Source of the DNA: Epiperipatus broadwayi | Taxonomy: Eukaryota; Onychophora; Udeonychophora; Euonychophora; Peripatidae | Assembly (NCBI GenBank): GCA_028023455.1 | Contig: JAQFVV010006246.1 | Location: 1,539,501-1,603,500, forward strand | Reading direction: 5' to 3' | Length of the DNA: 64,000 bases | Shown: one piece after another, positions 10,535 to 24,007 of the stretch | Layout of the letters: each line of letters starts with the position of its first letter | Position numbering within the stretch: position 1 is the stretch's first letter | Notes under the pieces: generated by a model | Databases searched by the model: none | Seen by the model: only the letters and a program-made list of their open reading frames with translations | Told to the model about the DNA's origin: nothing | Position numbers and translations under genes: made by a program

Positions 10535-13293
10535 ACTATCACTTTATAATATGCATACAATATAAAATAGGCTCTACTCATGGAAAATTATTAAAATATA
10601 CTACTTAGGCAAAATCTCTTATCCTTACAAACATAGAATGCATCCAGAGTAATTTCCATTCCCAAAGCTCTTCTACATGTTTAACATTATATATACACAC
10701 TGGCAGATAAATACATACAGGTAACCTACAAATCCTTTCAGTTCTTTAAAATATGACAACATCTGAAATCTATACGTAGAATATCCATAAATTGAACTTT
10801 TATTAAGTAAATGTAATAATTGCGCAGAGTAGACACACACACTCACGCAAATAAAAATATACAAAAAAAATAATCCTGAGTTATATACTATGCAAGCAAC
10901 ACAGTAACTAATTAATACATTAAAATATAACTTTTAATTCTGAATAAACTTTAAGCTATTTTTGAAATTTAATAATCATAAATATTACGAATGATATTTC
11001 TTTACCATCTCTATCCGACTATTTCTATTATATGTTTGTTGATTTAGAAGCCAGAACTCTCACTTTGAGATAAGAAAATATACAAAATAATATACACCTC
11101 TCTTTAACAATATAATATAAGAGAAAAAAGAAATACATTTTTTTCCTTTACCTTCTTAAAAGAAACATAAAACATATTTGAATAAAATCAATTTGTACCA
11201 GCATATCCACAATTTGTGAATCACAATCCCAAGATGGTCTAGAAGTTCATAATAGCACAAAATTATACACAAAACATAATAATAAATATGTCTATCTATC
11301 TATTATATACAGTGATGATGACAAATAATATATAAAAAAAAATAAAGAAAACAAAAGTCATTTTGTTCCTTGATTTAAAATAAAAAAAAAATTCACTGGC
11401 AAAATCTTTTCCGAGTTCATTAAACGATACGGAGATAGATTCCAAACTGAGTTCATGTTTATTACGAATATGAAATATAAAATAAATTTCTGTAGGACAA
11501 AAAAAATAATAATCATAATTTTGATTTGATCTAGTGTCTCCAATGTTCTTAGTGTAACTAATTGAGCTTACTATATCATACGTAAGTAATTAATTTTTAT
11601 CATGACAGAAATATGAAAGACATTTTCAGCTACATTAGTATCAATTATTTAACTCATTCCGTAATAGTTTTGAAATCAGCAATTATCCTTTATAGACTTC
11701 TTGAATAACATTTATTTTTCCAATATTTATAAGTTAGCATACCTATAGTTATTTTTAAACATTGCAAATTAATATGTCTTTTTACGTTGATAATTCCACA
11801 ATTAATAATAATTTATTTTATAATGCATCCATATCGAAGAGAACAGAAATATACTGCATTCCCATCCTTCCATCTGATTTAAGTACATATTTAAAAAGTA
11901 ATATCTTTTAATTATTCAGGGTAATTCATATTTTATTTTCTTTCGTAAAAGCACATATTATTTTAGGAATACTAAATAAATAAATAAAGTCCTTCTTCTG
12001 TAATGAATTTAAGTATAGAATGTTATTTTAAAATACACATATCCTTTAATTTTAATTTAGCTTTTGTAGAAGTATGATATAAGATATAATGAAAAATTAA
12101 AATAAATTCTATAAAAATGTTCTGCACACATTTCCAAATGATATAATCAGATACAAGTAGATTAGTTATATGATTATAAAGTTCATGCATTCTATCTTCC
12201 TTCTTAATGATAAATAAATAAAGTAACGCAAGCTTAATATAGATATACATTTAAAATAGTAATAAGCAAAAGATGATTAATTCAAATGTTTAAATGAGGT
12301 AAAGAAATGAAAACCGATGTACCTTCTTATATTTTTAGCCTAACATGCTAATTGAAGACCCTTCTTGAAGTTTACTTTAAAGCTTTTTTAAAATTAATTT
12401 GACGTCTGGAAAAAATATCTATTTGTTACAGCAGAGAAGAAGAATATACTGGCTGCAATTACATCAATAATGAGCAATTTTTAATAAAGACTATTTGTTA
12501 AATAGACATCTCTTCCCTTCCATCAAAAGGTCATCTGCACTCAAAAGGTTACTCCACCTTTTGTACTGGAAACTAATTTAATATGCAAGAAATCTCCAAA
12601 AAAAATCATTTTAACCTTCACAATTAAATCAAGACAAAATAATAAAAAAAATCACTTTTTACAAACCTGAAATAAATGAATATTAATTAACTGTTAAACA
12701 AAAATGATTAATGATTTATTTAATTTGTAAAATAATCCATTGATCCAAATATCCATTAATTATAAAAAAAAATTTAAAAAAATATATTTGTAAAATTATT
12801 AACGATGATTACTGTAATTTAGATGTCTTCATGTTAAATGTACTATTGCTTAATGTTATTAAAAGATGAAAATGAAATGAAAATGATACAGAGTCATACA
12901 TGCATGCACATGTACTGCAATCTAAATATTAAACTATCTTGACTAAATATAATTCAGATGGCCATTAATGTTGATAAAAGGATAGGTATCAATGAATAAG
13001 GGATTAGGAAGCCATTCAAACCAATACTAAACACTAACATAAAATAACTGCATCCTCCTGACAAAATATACTAATTGCTATAATAAATAACCCCTCTTTC
13101 TTGCATTAAATATGAGCATAATAATAAATACTTGTAAAACTGCTAATCAAAATACATAAGTGATTCACATATAAGGTTTGAGACACTTAATAGAAAAAAA
13201 ATTTAGGGCTATTTCATTTTTTTTTATTATCAAAATGCAACTATTTACTACAGATACAAAGTATCTCAACTCCTTGTGCCCACTCAGAGGGAC

Positions 13294-13295
<2 letters not shown>

Positions 13296-13329
<34 letters not shown>

Positions 13330-13366
13330 ATCTATATATGATATATATATATATATATATATATCA
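13296..13366. repeat. Compound (AT)n microsatellite
   Basis: Two AT runs around TGATATCTATATATGATA. The open frames across it on both strands are repeat artefacts. Confidence 0.95.
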
Positions 13367-13689
13367 CTTGGTGGTATTTTATGAGACAATGTATCTACAA
13401 GAAAATAAAGAGAAATGTATGAATTTAGTACAAGGGTCAGTAAAGTTGGGAGGAAAATGGACATTAAATAAAAATTAAAAAATATAAAAACATTTTAAAG
13501 TTAAGTTTGACCAGGAGATGGTGTGCTAAAATAATATGTAAATCACATGACATTTTGAATTATTATAACATCTTGGCAATGTTCAGTTTTGAGTGAAAAT
13601 TGGTTTGATGAAAATAAATTTACTATTTAAACATGAAGTTGTCGATAAAATTGATTATATTTTATATTCAATTCAGAAGAATATATATA

Positions 13690-14221
13690 TAATATAGAGA
13701 GTGTGCCAATAACCCAAACAAGCTCTTGATTGCTAAGTGTGGTAAAAGAAAATATTTATAAATATTTATGTTATGCTATATATAACTGGCTTTATTGATT
13801 ACTATAATTTTACCTTTAAGGTTTTGGCAATGATAAGACAATATATTAATATATGATAGATCTGAATTTAGTTCAGTCCCATATAGCTATTTAAGTTAGA
13901 TAGTTGGAGTTTAAGACATTTTTATGTCTGAAAATTTCAGAGTTTTTACTTAAATATTATGTTATTAAATAAGTGCTGTTTTTGAGTTGATATTTTACAT
14001 CTAGTATTTGAATGTTCTAGCTCCTCATTGAGGTGAGCCATAAGCTTGAAACCAATTGGTCTGGGGATAGGAATGTTCCAGATAGAGATTTTAAATATTT
14101 TCTTTTACTGCACTTATCAATTGAGAGCTTGTTTGAGCTATTGGTATGCTCTTTATATTATGTATTTGTAAATACAAGCTTATAAAAGCAATGTTATGCT
14201 ATATATGACTAGCTTTATTGA
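13690..14221. repeat. Fold-back element with about 70-bp inverted arms
   Basis: 13690-13757 (GTGCCAATAACCC, AAACAAGCTCTTGATTGC) is the inverted counterpart of 14093-14162 (GCAATT-like GAGAGCTTGTTTGAGC, TATTGGTATGCTC). In addition a direct repeat (ATGTTATGCTATATATAACT / ...ATATGACT then GGCTTTATTGA / AGCTTTATTGA) lies at 13767-13797 and 14191-14221. The interior (14035-14140) is related to 18492-18600 in inverted orientation, so this is a dispersed family. No coding content. Confidence 0.75.
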
Positions 14222-16492
14222 ATATATATATATATTTCTCTTGAAAATTAAAGAAAATACATAAAAAAAATTTCTCAACACACAAAAAATAGATTATATG
14301 ATAATTAGTATTGATCATATTTTATCATTGTTTCAGCTTTTAATCAAGTTTTTCAGCATATCTAAGTTACTTAAACCAATGAATATTACTCTATAAATGA
14401 ATAGAGCTGTAATGGGTATTGTGTTTAGAGAAATATAACTTTAAAATTAAGTATGGATGACCTCACTACTTCAATTTATCTGTTGAAAATGTTGAAATAA
14501 AAAAAGCTATTATTAGCATATTTCATATCACATTTTTTTTACACAACTTTATTTTATGTAACTTTAGGAATGTTTTGATAAAAGCAAGAAGATAGTGATT
14601 CAGATATGCTACATAGAACTTTACAAAAAGAAGAGTTTAGGTTCAAGATGCTTTATGCAACCAAGATGAACTATAGGCTGACCAGATTTTTTTCACAGGA
14701 AACAAAACATAATAGTCTGAAAACATGGACTATCAAAATCTGTATAAGAATGTTAATGAATAAATATATTTTGCAGAAACATAAATTTTCAAGAAAAAGT
14801 ATAAATATCTGAATAAATAGATTAGTCATATTTCACAAATTATAAACAATCACAATTATATTCAGTATATAAATGCATTCAGATATTTTATATATCATAT
14901 ATATACAATTTAATAGATAGTAGTGTTAAACTGACTATTAAAAAAGTATACATTTTACAGTATTTTAAGATTTTTTTTAAAAGTTTGATTGAATCTGATT
15001 GATCCCAAATTTTTAACTGTTATCAGTTATATAAGCTAATGTTAAAGCTATCTAAGAGCAAAATATTCAACATTTGTAACCGATTAGCTTTATTGGGTCA
15101 TATAACAAATTTTAAGCAATCTCATTTGCTTCCATGAATTACTACTGTTGAACTTAATTGATCCTTCAATCCATTATAAAATGTTCTATAGTATCTGACT
15201 TATCCTCACTGTGTACTGAGAGAAAACACATATCTTCCTAACAAGATCTCAATAATTCTTTCCCAAATATTTTTTCAATGATATTTTAAAAATGCAAAAT
15301 GGTGATAATATAAATATAAAAAAATCATTAATCAATGCCATGATTTTACATTAACAAATAATTTATTAATTTTTCATATTACTAAACATTTTATTTTTTA
15401 TATGGCAATAAATATATAAAGTCTTATATAAATTATATATGCTTTTAAGTTCTCTGCCCAAAGACTATAGAATAACTGAACAGTATTATGCAGTAACATT
15501 TAATCATTGTCAAAGTAGTTTCTCTTAACAATACTATTCATTGTTGAATTTTAATTTTAGAGTTACTTTGGAAACTCCTTGTCGAAAGTAAAGCTACTAT
15601 ATTTTGAAAATTTTCATCCTAAAACATAATGCATTAACATCTTGCATCTTGAAAATATATATTCTAGGTATACGTTTTACACATTGTGGATGAAACATTT
15701 TTTTATTTATACATGTGAAGCATGTCAGTTGGAGGAATTATTGCATGTTTTTTAAATTATTTTACTAAAAGTGTCTAAATATAAAAAATGTAAATCTCAG
15801 CAAAAAAACTTAAAATTCATTAGCAATTCTTTTAATAAAAACAACATAAATCCATGAGCAATTTAAGATTAAGGCAATATAAATACTGACATATGTAAAT
15901 TAGGAAAGAAGAAGGCTGCTCATTAAACAGATATTATTTGTACTTTTTTGGGATATTTATGCATAGAATATTTAAATAAGGGTATTTTAACAACTAGTCG
16001 CAAAAGTATAGAGTATTTGCAAAATATATGTTTTCAACATGAGTTTTGCACTTCATTTTATTGTTGAAATATTTTTTTACAAAATTTTGGGTCAGAAATT
16101 TATCTAAACCTAATTTTCTTTCCTATTATAAAGAAATCTCAATATAAAAGTTTAAAAAAGTAGTTTATATTTTATGGTCCAGCTTTTATTTATTGGTGTG
16201 TTTTTTCATTTCAAAACTGATTATTATTTGAGAAACTCAAGGTTACTAATTCTAAAACAGTTTGTTCTAAAATTGTAAAGCAAAAAAAAAAAAAAATGTT
16301 AAAAAGAATCTAGATAAAAAAGAATATATAATTTTTTTAGCTAACAAACAATGTATAGAATTATCTAAAATAGATGGCGACAAATTCATTAATTTAACTA
16401 AATTCTCTATTTCACAAAATATTAAAAGTTCGTTGCTGGAAATTGGAAAAATCTGTATTTAGAAACAATTGCTGATATTGAAAACAATTATG

Positions 16493-16676
16493 TCAAGCGT
16501 TGGTGGCCTAGTGGTTAGCATAGCTGCCTTCCAAGCAGCTGGCCCGGGTTCACTTTCGGGTCAATGCATTTGACAGATATATAAAATAAAATAAAAAACT
16601 ATGAAAATTAAGCCTCAACGGGAGGGTGTTATAGGCAAAATTGCAAAAACACCCATTTAAAATGAATAATAATAAA
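16493..16676 (+). repeat. tRNA-Gly-derived SINE-like insertion
   Basis: 16497-16568 resembles tRNA-Gly(TCC): GCGTTGGTGGCCTAGTGG (box A type), anticodon loop CCTTCCAAG, and a decayed T-arm GGGTTCACTTTCGGG. The acceptor strands no longer pair well and the TTCGA of box B is lost. It is followed by a non-tRNA body (CCTCAACGGGAGGGTG) and an AAT-rich tail. It probably interrupts the Penelope-like element, because ACAATT occurs on both sides. I call it a SINE-like relic rather than a working tRNA gene. Confidence 0.55.
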
Positions 16677-16699
16677 TACAATTGTTCTAATAAAATAAA

Positions 16700-17900
16700 A
16701 GAATCAACATCTTTTTTTACAATATAATATTATTAAATGCTTAAAGAAGTATAAAGGAAATAGATTTGTTCTTTTGTCAAACGAAGATTATAAAAATAAA
16801 GTTTATGAACAAATTAAAATTTAAACATCATGAAGGATACAGTTTAAAAAAGAAAAAGATAAATCTATTGTTTCAATATTAAGATGTTATCAAAATAAAG
16901 CAATCAATAAATTTGAGTATGAAAGGGTTTATCCATTAGTGGCTATTCCTCCAAGAATTTTCGCAAATGTAAAAATGCATAAAGAAAATCAACCTCTTAA
17001 AAAAAAAAAGTCAACCTCTTAGAGTTTTAATTGATTGGAGGCATTTACTTTTATAAAACAGCAAAATTAATAGCCGAGTGGTTAATTGTTCAAATAGGTT
17101 TCAGCAAATTTTTTATTGTTTGCATTTGAATGCTCACAACTTTTAAATTTACAAATATAAAACCCTAGCAATAGACTTGCTTCATAGATGTAATGAAGCT
17201 TTCTGGTTTAGTATCATACTCGCTATTCATTAATACAATTTATGGCATTTTAATTAATTTAAATTTCAATAACCATAAAATAAATTTTTTTGTTGATACT
17301 TTTAAATTGATGGATGGGAATATCACAGTCCTTTTCAACAGAAAGTTTTATACAACGAAACGTGACTGGAATATGGGACTCCCCCTAAGATGAATAATTT
17401 ATAATAAAGTATTAACAAATTTGAATTAACAGTCATTCAAAAAAAGTTCGCTACAGCAACATTTCTTTGGTATATATGTTAGATAGACAATGTTCTTATC
17501 TATGCTGAAAAAAAAAACATTATTGATATAAGGATGAGTAAGTCAATTATCTTCTTTGATTTACACTATAGAAAATGAAGATACACCAAAATCTATAAAG
17601 TTTTTAGATACATATATCCAATAATTAAATGCACAAATTAATTATAAAATAATTATAAAACTCATCAACATTTATGGTTTAATTACCCACGTTCATATAC
17701 TCTAATTTTACATAAATTAGTTGGTTTTAAATGTTTTTTGTACAGAAACTATAAATTAAGCTTGAAGCAAACAGAAAAGACCATATTGAAAATTATATAA
17801 AAGACAGTCAATTCAGCTTATAATATTATATTAAATAAAATTCTTAAAATTTTTCATTCGTCTTTAAATAAATACCAGGACCATTAATAAAATAATACAT
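16700..17900 (+). pseudogene. Penelope-like element reverse transcriptase, decayed
   Basis: Interrupted translation follows the Penelope RT layout in order: a basic N-terminal stretch with KYKGNRFVLLSNEDYKNKVY (about 16750-16815), the segment YPLVAIPPRIFANVKMHKEN (about 16930-16990) matching the PPR-(I/L)-YG-LPK-(I/V)-HK motif, QPLRVLID, then FNRKFYTTKRDWNMGLPL (about 17335-17390) matching FY-x-Q-x(2)-G-x-AMGSPLSP. The catalytic region is reduced to fragments (NVLIYAEKK), and the downstream LDTYI (about 17600) corresponds to the FLDL-type motif. Many stops and frameshifts, so it is a dead copy. The element copies itself by target-primed reverse transcription. The GIY-YIG domain that should follow is not seen downstream. 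Confidence 0.8.
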
Positions 17901-18484
17901 GGATCAGCCTTCATATTATATAATGTATATTTAAAAAGATGAAAACAATCTCCTCAAAATAATTCAATATTAGTCAAATGTTGAACAACACTAAAGACAA
18001 ATTATCTCCACACCAAGTTTTCCAAATAGTTTATAAAATTAAATTTAATGAACAAACATGTAATGCAATTTACTATAATGAGTTCCTATGCTACAAGATT
18101 AGTGCAGCACACATACATATACAAATGCACTAAAACATACCTCAATATTATCTATATTTTTTGGAACATGAAATCGAATCTGGCCACAATCTCAATCCAT
18201 TTAATATTAAAGTTGTTTTTACAGAGTGCAATGATCAAAAAAGAAAATATAAACAGGCATAGTTTATTGCAAATAACATCAATGCAACAAAAAAGATTCA
18301 TGCATTGCATTATCATGTAAATGGTATGTTTAAATTTTTTATCTTATAAATTCTATTTAATAAACTTATATTAGTTCATTGAATATGACTGATCTGGTCG
18401 AAAACAGTACTAAGCTGTAATTTTAAATAAATTATAATCTTTCCATCATAGTGTACCATCACTATTTATTTACTAGATATTGCT

Positions 18485-18605
18485 TACCAGCTCCTAAACA
18501 AGCTTTAATTATAAGTGCCAACAGAGAAAGATTTCAAAATCTCTATCGGAAAATCCTCATCTTCAGACCAATTGTTTTCGAGCTTATGGCTTAAAAGCAC
18601 AATTT
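18485..18605 (-). repeat. Dispersed repeat related to the 13.7-14.2 kb element
   Basis: The reverse complement (AGCCATAAGCTCGAAAACAA, TTGGTCTGAAGATGAGG, CGATAGAGATTTTGAAAT) aligns with 14035-14140 on the + strand. No ORF. Confidence 0.7.
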
Positions 18606-18992
18606 GTGTCTTGTTTCACTATTTATTTAGTTATTTTATAATTGTTTCTATTTCAAATTTATTATTCTTATACATAAACATCACTTATTTTTAAAAGAGG
18701 CATTTTAATACCTACTACAGTATCTGAAAACATTATTTAATAGATATGAAAGTATAGATGAGATATTTATATGTATTTACTTAAATAAACACACTCACTT
18801 CATAAACTCTACTTTGTGTTTAATATAAATTCTATATATTGTTCATAGTAGTAAATTAAACCTCATTATTTTCAGTGTAAATATGCTATAATCATTGTCA
18901 ATTAGTCATTTAGTTTATACATTAATTGTAAATACCATTTTAAAAAAGCAATATAAATTATATAATGTAAATGCATGTATGAAATATTTCAG

Positions 18993-19155
18993 ATTCGAGA
19001 TGGTGATGATGCTGAAGCACAATCTTTGATAAAATGGTGCCATGAGAAGAACTTGCCACCCCCAATTACATCTACTGGTAATACACTTTGGATTCAAATG
19101 GTAACTGATGAACTGGCAGTTCTAAATAGATTTCGTTTAGAATTTATTACTTCTG
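18993..19155 (+). CDS. CUB domain A, second half (internal exon)
   Basis: Acceptor ATTTCAG|ATT at 18991-18992, donor TTCTG|GTATGT at 19156. It enters in phase 0 and leaves in phase 1 (54 codons plus one base), so it joins in frame both to 7049-7230 and to the exon at 31453. It supplies IRDGDD (the V/I-(R/Y)-DG turn after the intron), the fourth Cys in KWCHEKNLPPP, LWIQMVTDE with the conserved (S/T)D of the Ca2+ site, and FRLEF, the last strand. All four Cys of CUB A are therefore present. The ATG inside the intron at 18975 is not a start. Confidence 0.93.
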
Positions 19156-20875
19156 GTATGTTTTATTTTAATTGAATAATTAACAAAAATAACTTATTTT
19201 TATCAGTAATGGTCATTAATACTCAAATATCAAAAATAAAATTAAAAATTAACTTGTAAAACTACAAATATATAAACAATGCTTAAATTAAGTCAATTAT
19301 TTTATATAGTGCGATGTTTATTTTGTAAACTATAATTTTAAACAGCATTAAACTAAGTAAAAATATATCTTGTAGGTAGTGAATAATACATAAATACCTT
19401 TATGCTCTCTAAGTACTATTTTAATTCTGGTAGAATTTGATAGTTTTCCAGTAACTAAAAATTTCTATGTAAGTTTTTAATTTTTTTAATGTTGCTAATC
19501 AACAACTCACCCAACAAACCATCCTATTATTTTTTGATAATCAGGTAAAGAAAATTTGTAAAACTTTCATGTATAGGTATTTAACTGATCCAGAGATTTA
19601 ACCTATTCCTTCATTATTCCTCTTTGGAAATAAAATAAGGAAATCTTTTCTTGATATAAACAACTTTAAGACTGTTAAATTTCCATTAAATAAATAGGAT
19701 AATATCATATAGATTTTAATATTCAAAATTTTTTCAGTATAAATTATAATATAATATATAATTCAAGTCCAATATTAGCCTATAAATTTTAAAATTTTTA
19801 ATATTTAAAAATTTCTAAGTTATCAATTATGACATAACAAAAATCTTCACAGAAATAAAAATATTTCTAGTACACTAATTTTCAAAAAAGTTGAATTGTT
19901 AAAAAATTGAGTTAGAAAATATTTATTCAAAAATTATGCAAATGTTTTTAATATGTATAAATTTCAAATTGTATAAGATGTATAAAAGCACAGTTTTGTA
20001 ATTTTTTGCTAAATGTTTAGCTTTAAATCAAATGACAATAGAAAAAACAATGATTATGACTCATCTAATATTCATGATTTACAGATCTCTTTTCACATAT
20101 GCATGGACTACAATTTACATGAAAAAAACTCATTTATAAATAGTTGAATAACTGAAAGCTATTAATTCTTAACTATAGATAAAATATCAAAATAAAAAAT
20201 TAGCAGTTCTAAACTAAATCTTTATTCTTTATATAAATGTAATGCAAAATTTCTTAATCAAGTAAATATCAGTAATGCATTGAAATGTTTTATTAATGAT
20301 TGTTTAAGCAATATTCATTAATAAATTTCATTTAGTAAATTATGCTAAGAAACAATATTTAAATTGTACTAATGAATCAAATTTAATTTAGATCTATTAA
20401 TACTGTTAGAACATAATATATGAATATTTTTTATCATTCTAATTATCTGAATGACTGTTAATTTCTTAACATTTCTGAATCTAAAAAGTAACAGGAATTA
20501 AATTTTTAGAATAACAGTAATCCACCTGTACTATTATTTTTCAAACTTTTTCATAAAAATTAATATAAAATATTTTCTTTATAATAAATAATTTCTGTGC
20601 TATTATTCATAGAAAATAAAATTTAATTAAAGAAATATGGCAATTTTTCAAAATTTTTTGAAAAAGCATATAAATATTGAAAGATATTTGATATGCACAC
20701 ATATGTTTTAGATTTTAATTATGTATTAAAATACTGTAATAGGTAAAAATATGATATGTGACTTATTCATTATATATAATAAAGAAAACACTAGAATAAA
20801 TTCTACAGTTTTCAAAATACAGTACCAATATAATAATAAATAAATAAAAACTGATTTGTATGAATAATTTATTAA

Positions 20876-21013
20876 ATAAGTAATTAATATTTACTAAGGC
20901 AATAAACCTAAAGCATGTGCAGTTGAAAATGCAAAGGTAGGGACCTCTACAGGTCTTAACCACAAGATTATGCACATGCTTTAGGTTTATTGCCTTAGTA
21001 AATATTACTTATG
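20876..21013. repeat. Hairpin element, about 36-bp perfect arms
   Basis: AATATTTACTAAGGCAATAA plus ACCTAAAGCATGTGCA at 20886-20921 is exactly complementary to 20971-21006. The match continues outward with a 4-base indel. The 49-base loop contains AGGGACCTCTACAGGTCTTAA. The size suits a small MITE; a structured RNA is possible but unsupported. Confidence 0.85.
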
Positions 21014-22649
21014 TAATCAATGTGCATTAAATAAATTTATAAATAAGTTATTGTATATATATATAAATTATGAAAAATTGATCCATTCATGTTGAAACAT
21101 TAATCTTGTGTGACTTTATTAAGAAAAATTTTTAAAATTTAAACTATAAAGTGCTACTTAGGATAGCAATCATGTCAAGAACTGGCTGTAGCATTTAGTC
21201 ATTGAATGATATATTGGCATTTTGAAAATTGTAGACTAGTGTTTTGTTTATTATATATGATTTTATCTGATTATATTGTAATAAGAAGTCACCATTTATG
21301 TAGATTAATATATTCTGAGCTACACATTATCCATCAGATTATATGTAATGATTTATAGCTATGACTATGAAGGATGTAATTGTAGTCATTTTTATGTAAT
21401 AAAATTGAATGAAGTATTTGGTGTTAGATGTGTATGAAGATTCAAATGAAATTCAGATTAAAAAGTAAATCAAGTTTATAACACTATGGATTAAGAGTTA
21501 TTTCAATATGATCTCTCACAATTTATAGCATAACTCTTGATTTCATATAAGAGAATTTATGTTTCTGAGATGATTATCTCAGAGGAAGTATAACTAAGCA
21601 AGTATATGTGACCATGAGTTCTTATTTCTATAAGTTAAACCCATAATAATCATTATCAAATCAATTCAATTAAAGTATATTATAAAATAATAGAAAACTC
21701 CATATTATGTAATAATGAACTATTCATTAGAATGCCATTCGTCAGAATAAATGGCCACCAAGAAATAAAATTTAAATCCCTCACAAAGTTAACTGATTAG
21801 TAGTCAAGGCTAGCAATACATCAAAAATATATATAAGCCTATCTTTTAATAATTAAATCCATGCTCATGTTTATCTCGACCTTGCTTAATCTTTTAGTTA
21901 AACATAAGCTTAATACCACTATGCTCACATCTAGAATGAAATTTAAAAGCTAATACATTAATTATTGTTATGATTATGAAAGACATAGATTGTTCATATT
22001 TTAAGAAAAGAAATTTATTTAAAAAATAAAAAGAAATAAATTAAACTATTATAAACAATAACAATAATTATTCAATATAGATTATAATTCCAAACACCTA
22101 CAAAAATCCTTTTCCAGTTATTAACAACTAAAAAATTATTATTTTTTTTAATTTCACAATAAATAATAGCTTAAAGTTTAAAAAGAAGTAGTTCAGATAT
22201 TTCATGATCACTCTCACATGCAAACATCAATCAAAATTATTTATAATTATGTTGAACAAACAGTGTATTTAAAGAGGTCATTAAATTTTTAAAATTCTTT
22301 AGCCATTATATTTATTCATTGTAATCCATAATATGAACCTTGCTGATTATCACTTATATATATATTTGATGTATTTGATATAAGGAAATTCATCTTTGGA
22401 ATAGATGTATTTAAATATCAAGACGTTATAAAATTATTGATATCTCATCTAGGAAAGAATACCACAAACTTGGATGTATGGCTGCAAGAAGAGAAATGAA
22501 AAGATCCGGAAATGTATCTCTAGTAGCTGCTAAAAAAAATAGAGAAATCACATATCTATTATTTATAAAATATTATTTTTTTTTTTTAAAAAAAGAAAAG
22601 GAGAATTTATCTGTATTATATTTAATATTTTCACTGTTATACGATGAAA

Positions 22650-23234
22650 ATAAAGTCTTATTTGGGTTATACTGTGTATTATTTTATTTTTATTTCCAAC
22701 ATTTCAATAAAATAATATTTATCCTTGCCAAGGATAAATTATTATATCTAAAGTAATAAGGAGATTAAATGTGAAGTAAAAAACAATCATTCTTATATAT
22801 ATTTAATGGTTGATCATTTACAATAGATGGATTAGCAAAAAAATTTTACTTACTTCAATTTTATAATTAATTGATTCCAAGTTGATTTTAAAAGAAAGAG
22901 AGAAAAAAAGTGGCCTCCATAATGCTGGAATAAATTATACTTCATCAACTTTGTTTAAATTACCTGATCTATTCATTATTTCAATAGACTCTATCATAGT
23001 TCTTAAATCATACTTTTCCAAATTAGCTAGTATTTTAATATAGTAGGTGTGTGAACAACTTGAAATCAATTATTTGTAAAAGTGAAGAATGATTGTTATT
23101 TACTTCATGATTAATCTCATTATTATTTAAGATGCAACATTTCTTCATTAAGACCTTAACTTTGACAAGGATGAATGTTATTTCATTGAAACATGGGAAG
23201 TTAAAACATAATAATACATGATATAACCCAAATA

Positions 23235-23241
<7 letters not shown>
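22650..23241. repeat. Inverted duplicate pair of a dispersed repeat
   Basis: 22650-22798 (AAGTCTTATTTGGGTTAT, CATTTCAATAAAATAA, AACAATCATTCTT) recurs inverted at 23083-23241 (AAGAATGATTGTT, ATAACCCAAATAAGACTT). About 285 bp of unrelated sequence lie between. The two arms produce similar short open frames (KVLFGLY), which I regard as repeat-derived, not coding. Confidence 0.85.

Positions 23242-23314
<73 letters not shown>
23239..23314. repeat. (TA)n microsatellite
   Basis: About 38 uninterrupted TA units at the outer edge of the inverted repeat. Confidence 0.97.
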
Positions 23315-23315
<1 letters not shown>

Positions 23316-24007
23316 CTATTGGATATGTAAATAAGGAAATGCTAATAAACATTAATGTTTTTGTTGAATAAGAGCAAAAAAATCAGAAAAGAATCACCAA
23401 CTGAAGCAAATAATCATGTCATACATAGCATTATTAGGAAGTGATCATCAGAACAGAATATCAAAGCAAGTTAATCAATAGTCATCCTTTGTGACTGGAT
23501 TTAAAAGAGAGATAGTAAGGAATCTTAAACTTATTATCACCAAGCCAGTGTCAGTATGAGGCATAATATTATAAAAAAAGCAATCATTAGTTTTCTGCTG
23601 TATGCACATATGTAAATCCTAAAATAACTATAAAATTAGCACATATTGAAAAATGCTGAGATCTTGGTATCAATGTGATCATCATCAATACTCAAATGCA
23701 CCAGGTACCATGAGTGTATTGGTTTTCAAAGATCTATTAATCATCATAAATCATATAAAGTGAGTGGACTTTAAAGCTGACATTTATATCTTTAGTATCC
23801 AAATAATTCTAAAGAGAATTATATAGATGACCATATTCATGTCTTACATACTTTTAGTCTAGAGCTAGTTTTTTCATTCACAAGAACTAATTGGGAACGA
23901 GAAAAAAGTACAACCCTTAATCTATTCTAGTATTGGATAACTTTATTGGAATTACTTGAAATAATGATTAATAAATTAATTATTTAGTAATAAAAAAAAT
24001 GAAATTG

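Larger units (their letters stand above)
7231..18992 (+). other. Intron 1 (within CUB A), 11.8 kb
   Basis: Phase-0 intron splitting CUB domain A, GTAAGT...TTTCAG. Contents with names are listed separately: Penelope-like GIY-YIG fragment, tandem duplication at 10.4 kb, (AT)n at 13.3 kb, fold-back at 13.7-14.2 kb, SINE-like piece at 16.5 kb, Penelope-like RT at 16.7-17.9 kb, related repeat at 18.5 kb. In 8461-10377, 10531-13290 and 14167-16289 I see only AT-rich sequence, short low-complexity open frames and no conserved feature. Confidence 0.8.

Noticed and set aside
13165-13464. 99- and 68-codon frames with Ile-Tyr repeats
   Set aside because: Translation of the (AT)n microsatellite.
16497-16568. 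Functional tRNA-Gly gene
   Set aside because: Broken T-arm and acceptor pairing, and a SINE-like body follows.
22478-22756. 92-codon ORF, and the similar 105-codon ORF at 23035-23352
   Set aside because: They come from the two arms of an inverted repeat plus (TA)n and have no protein family features.
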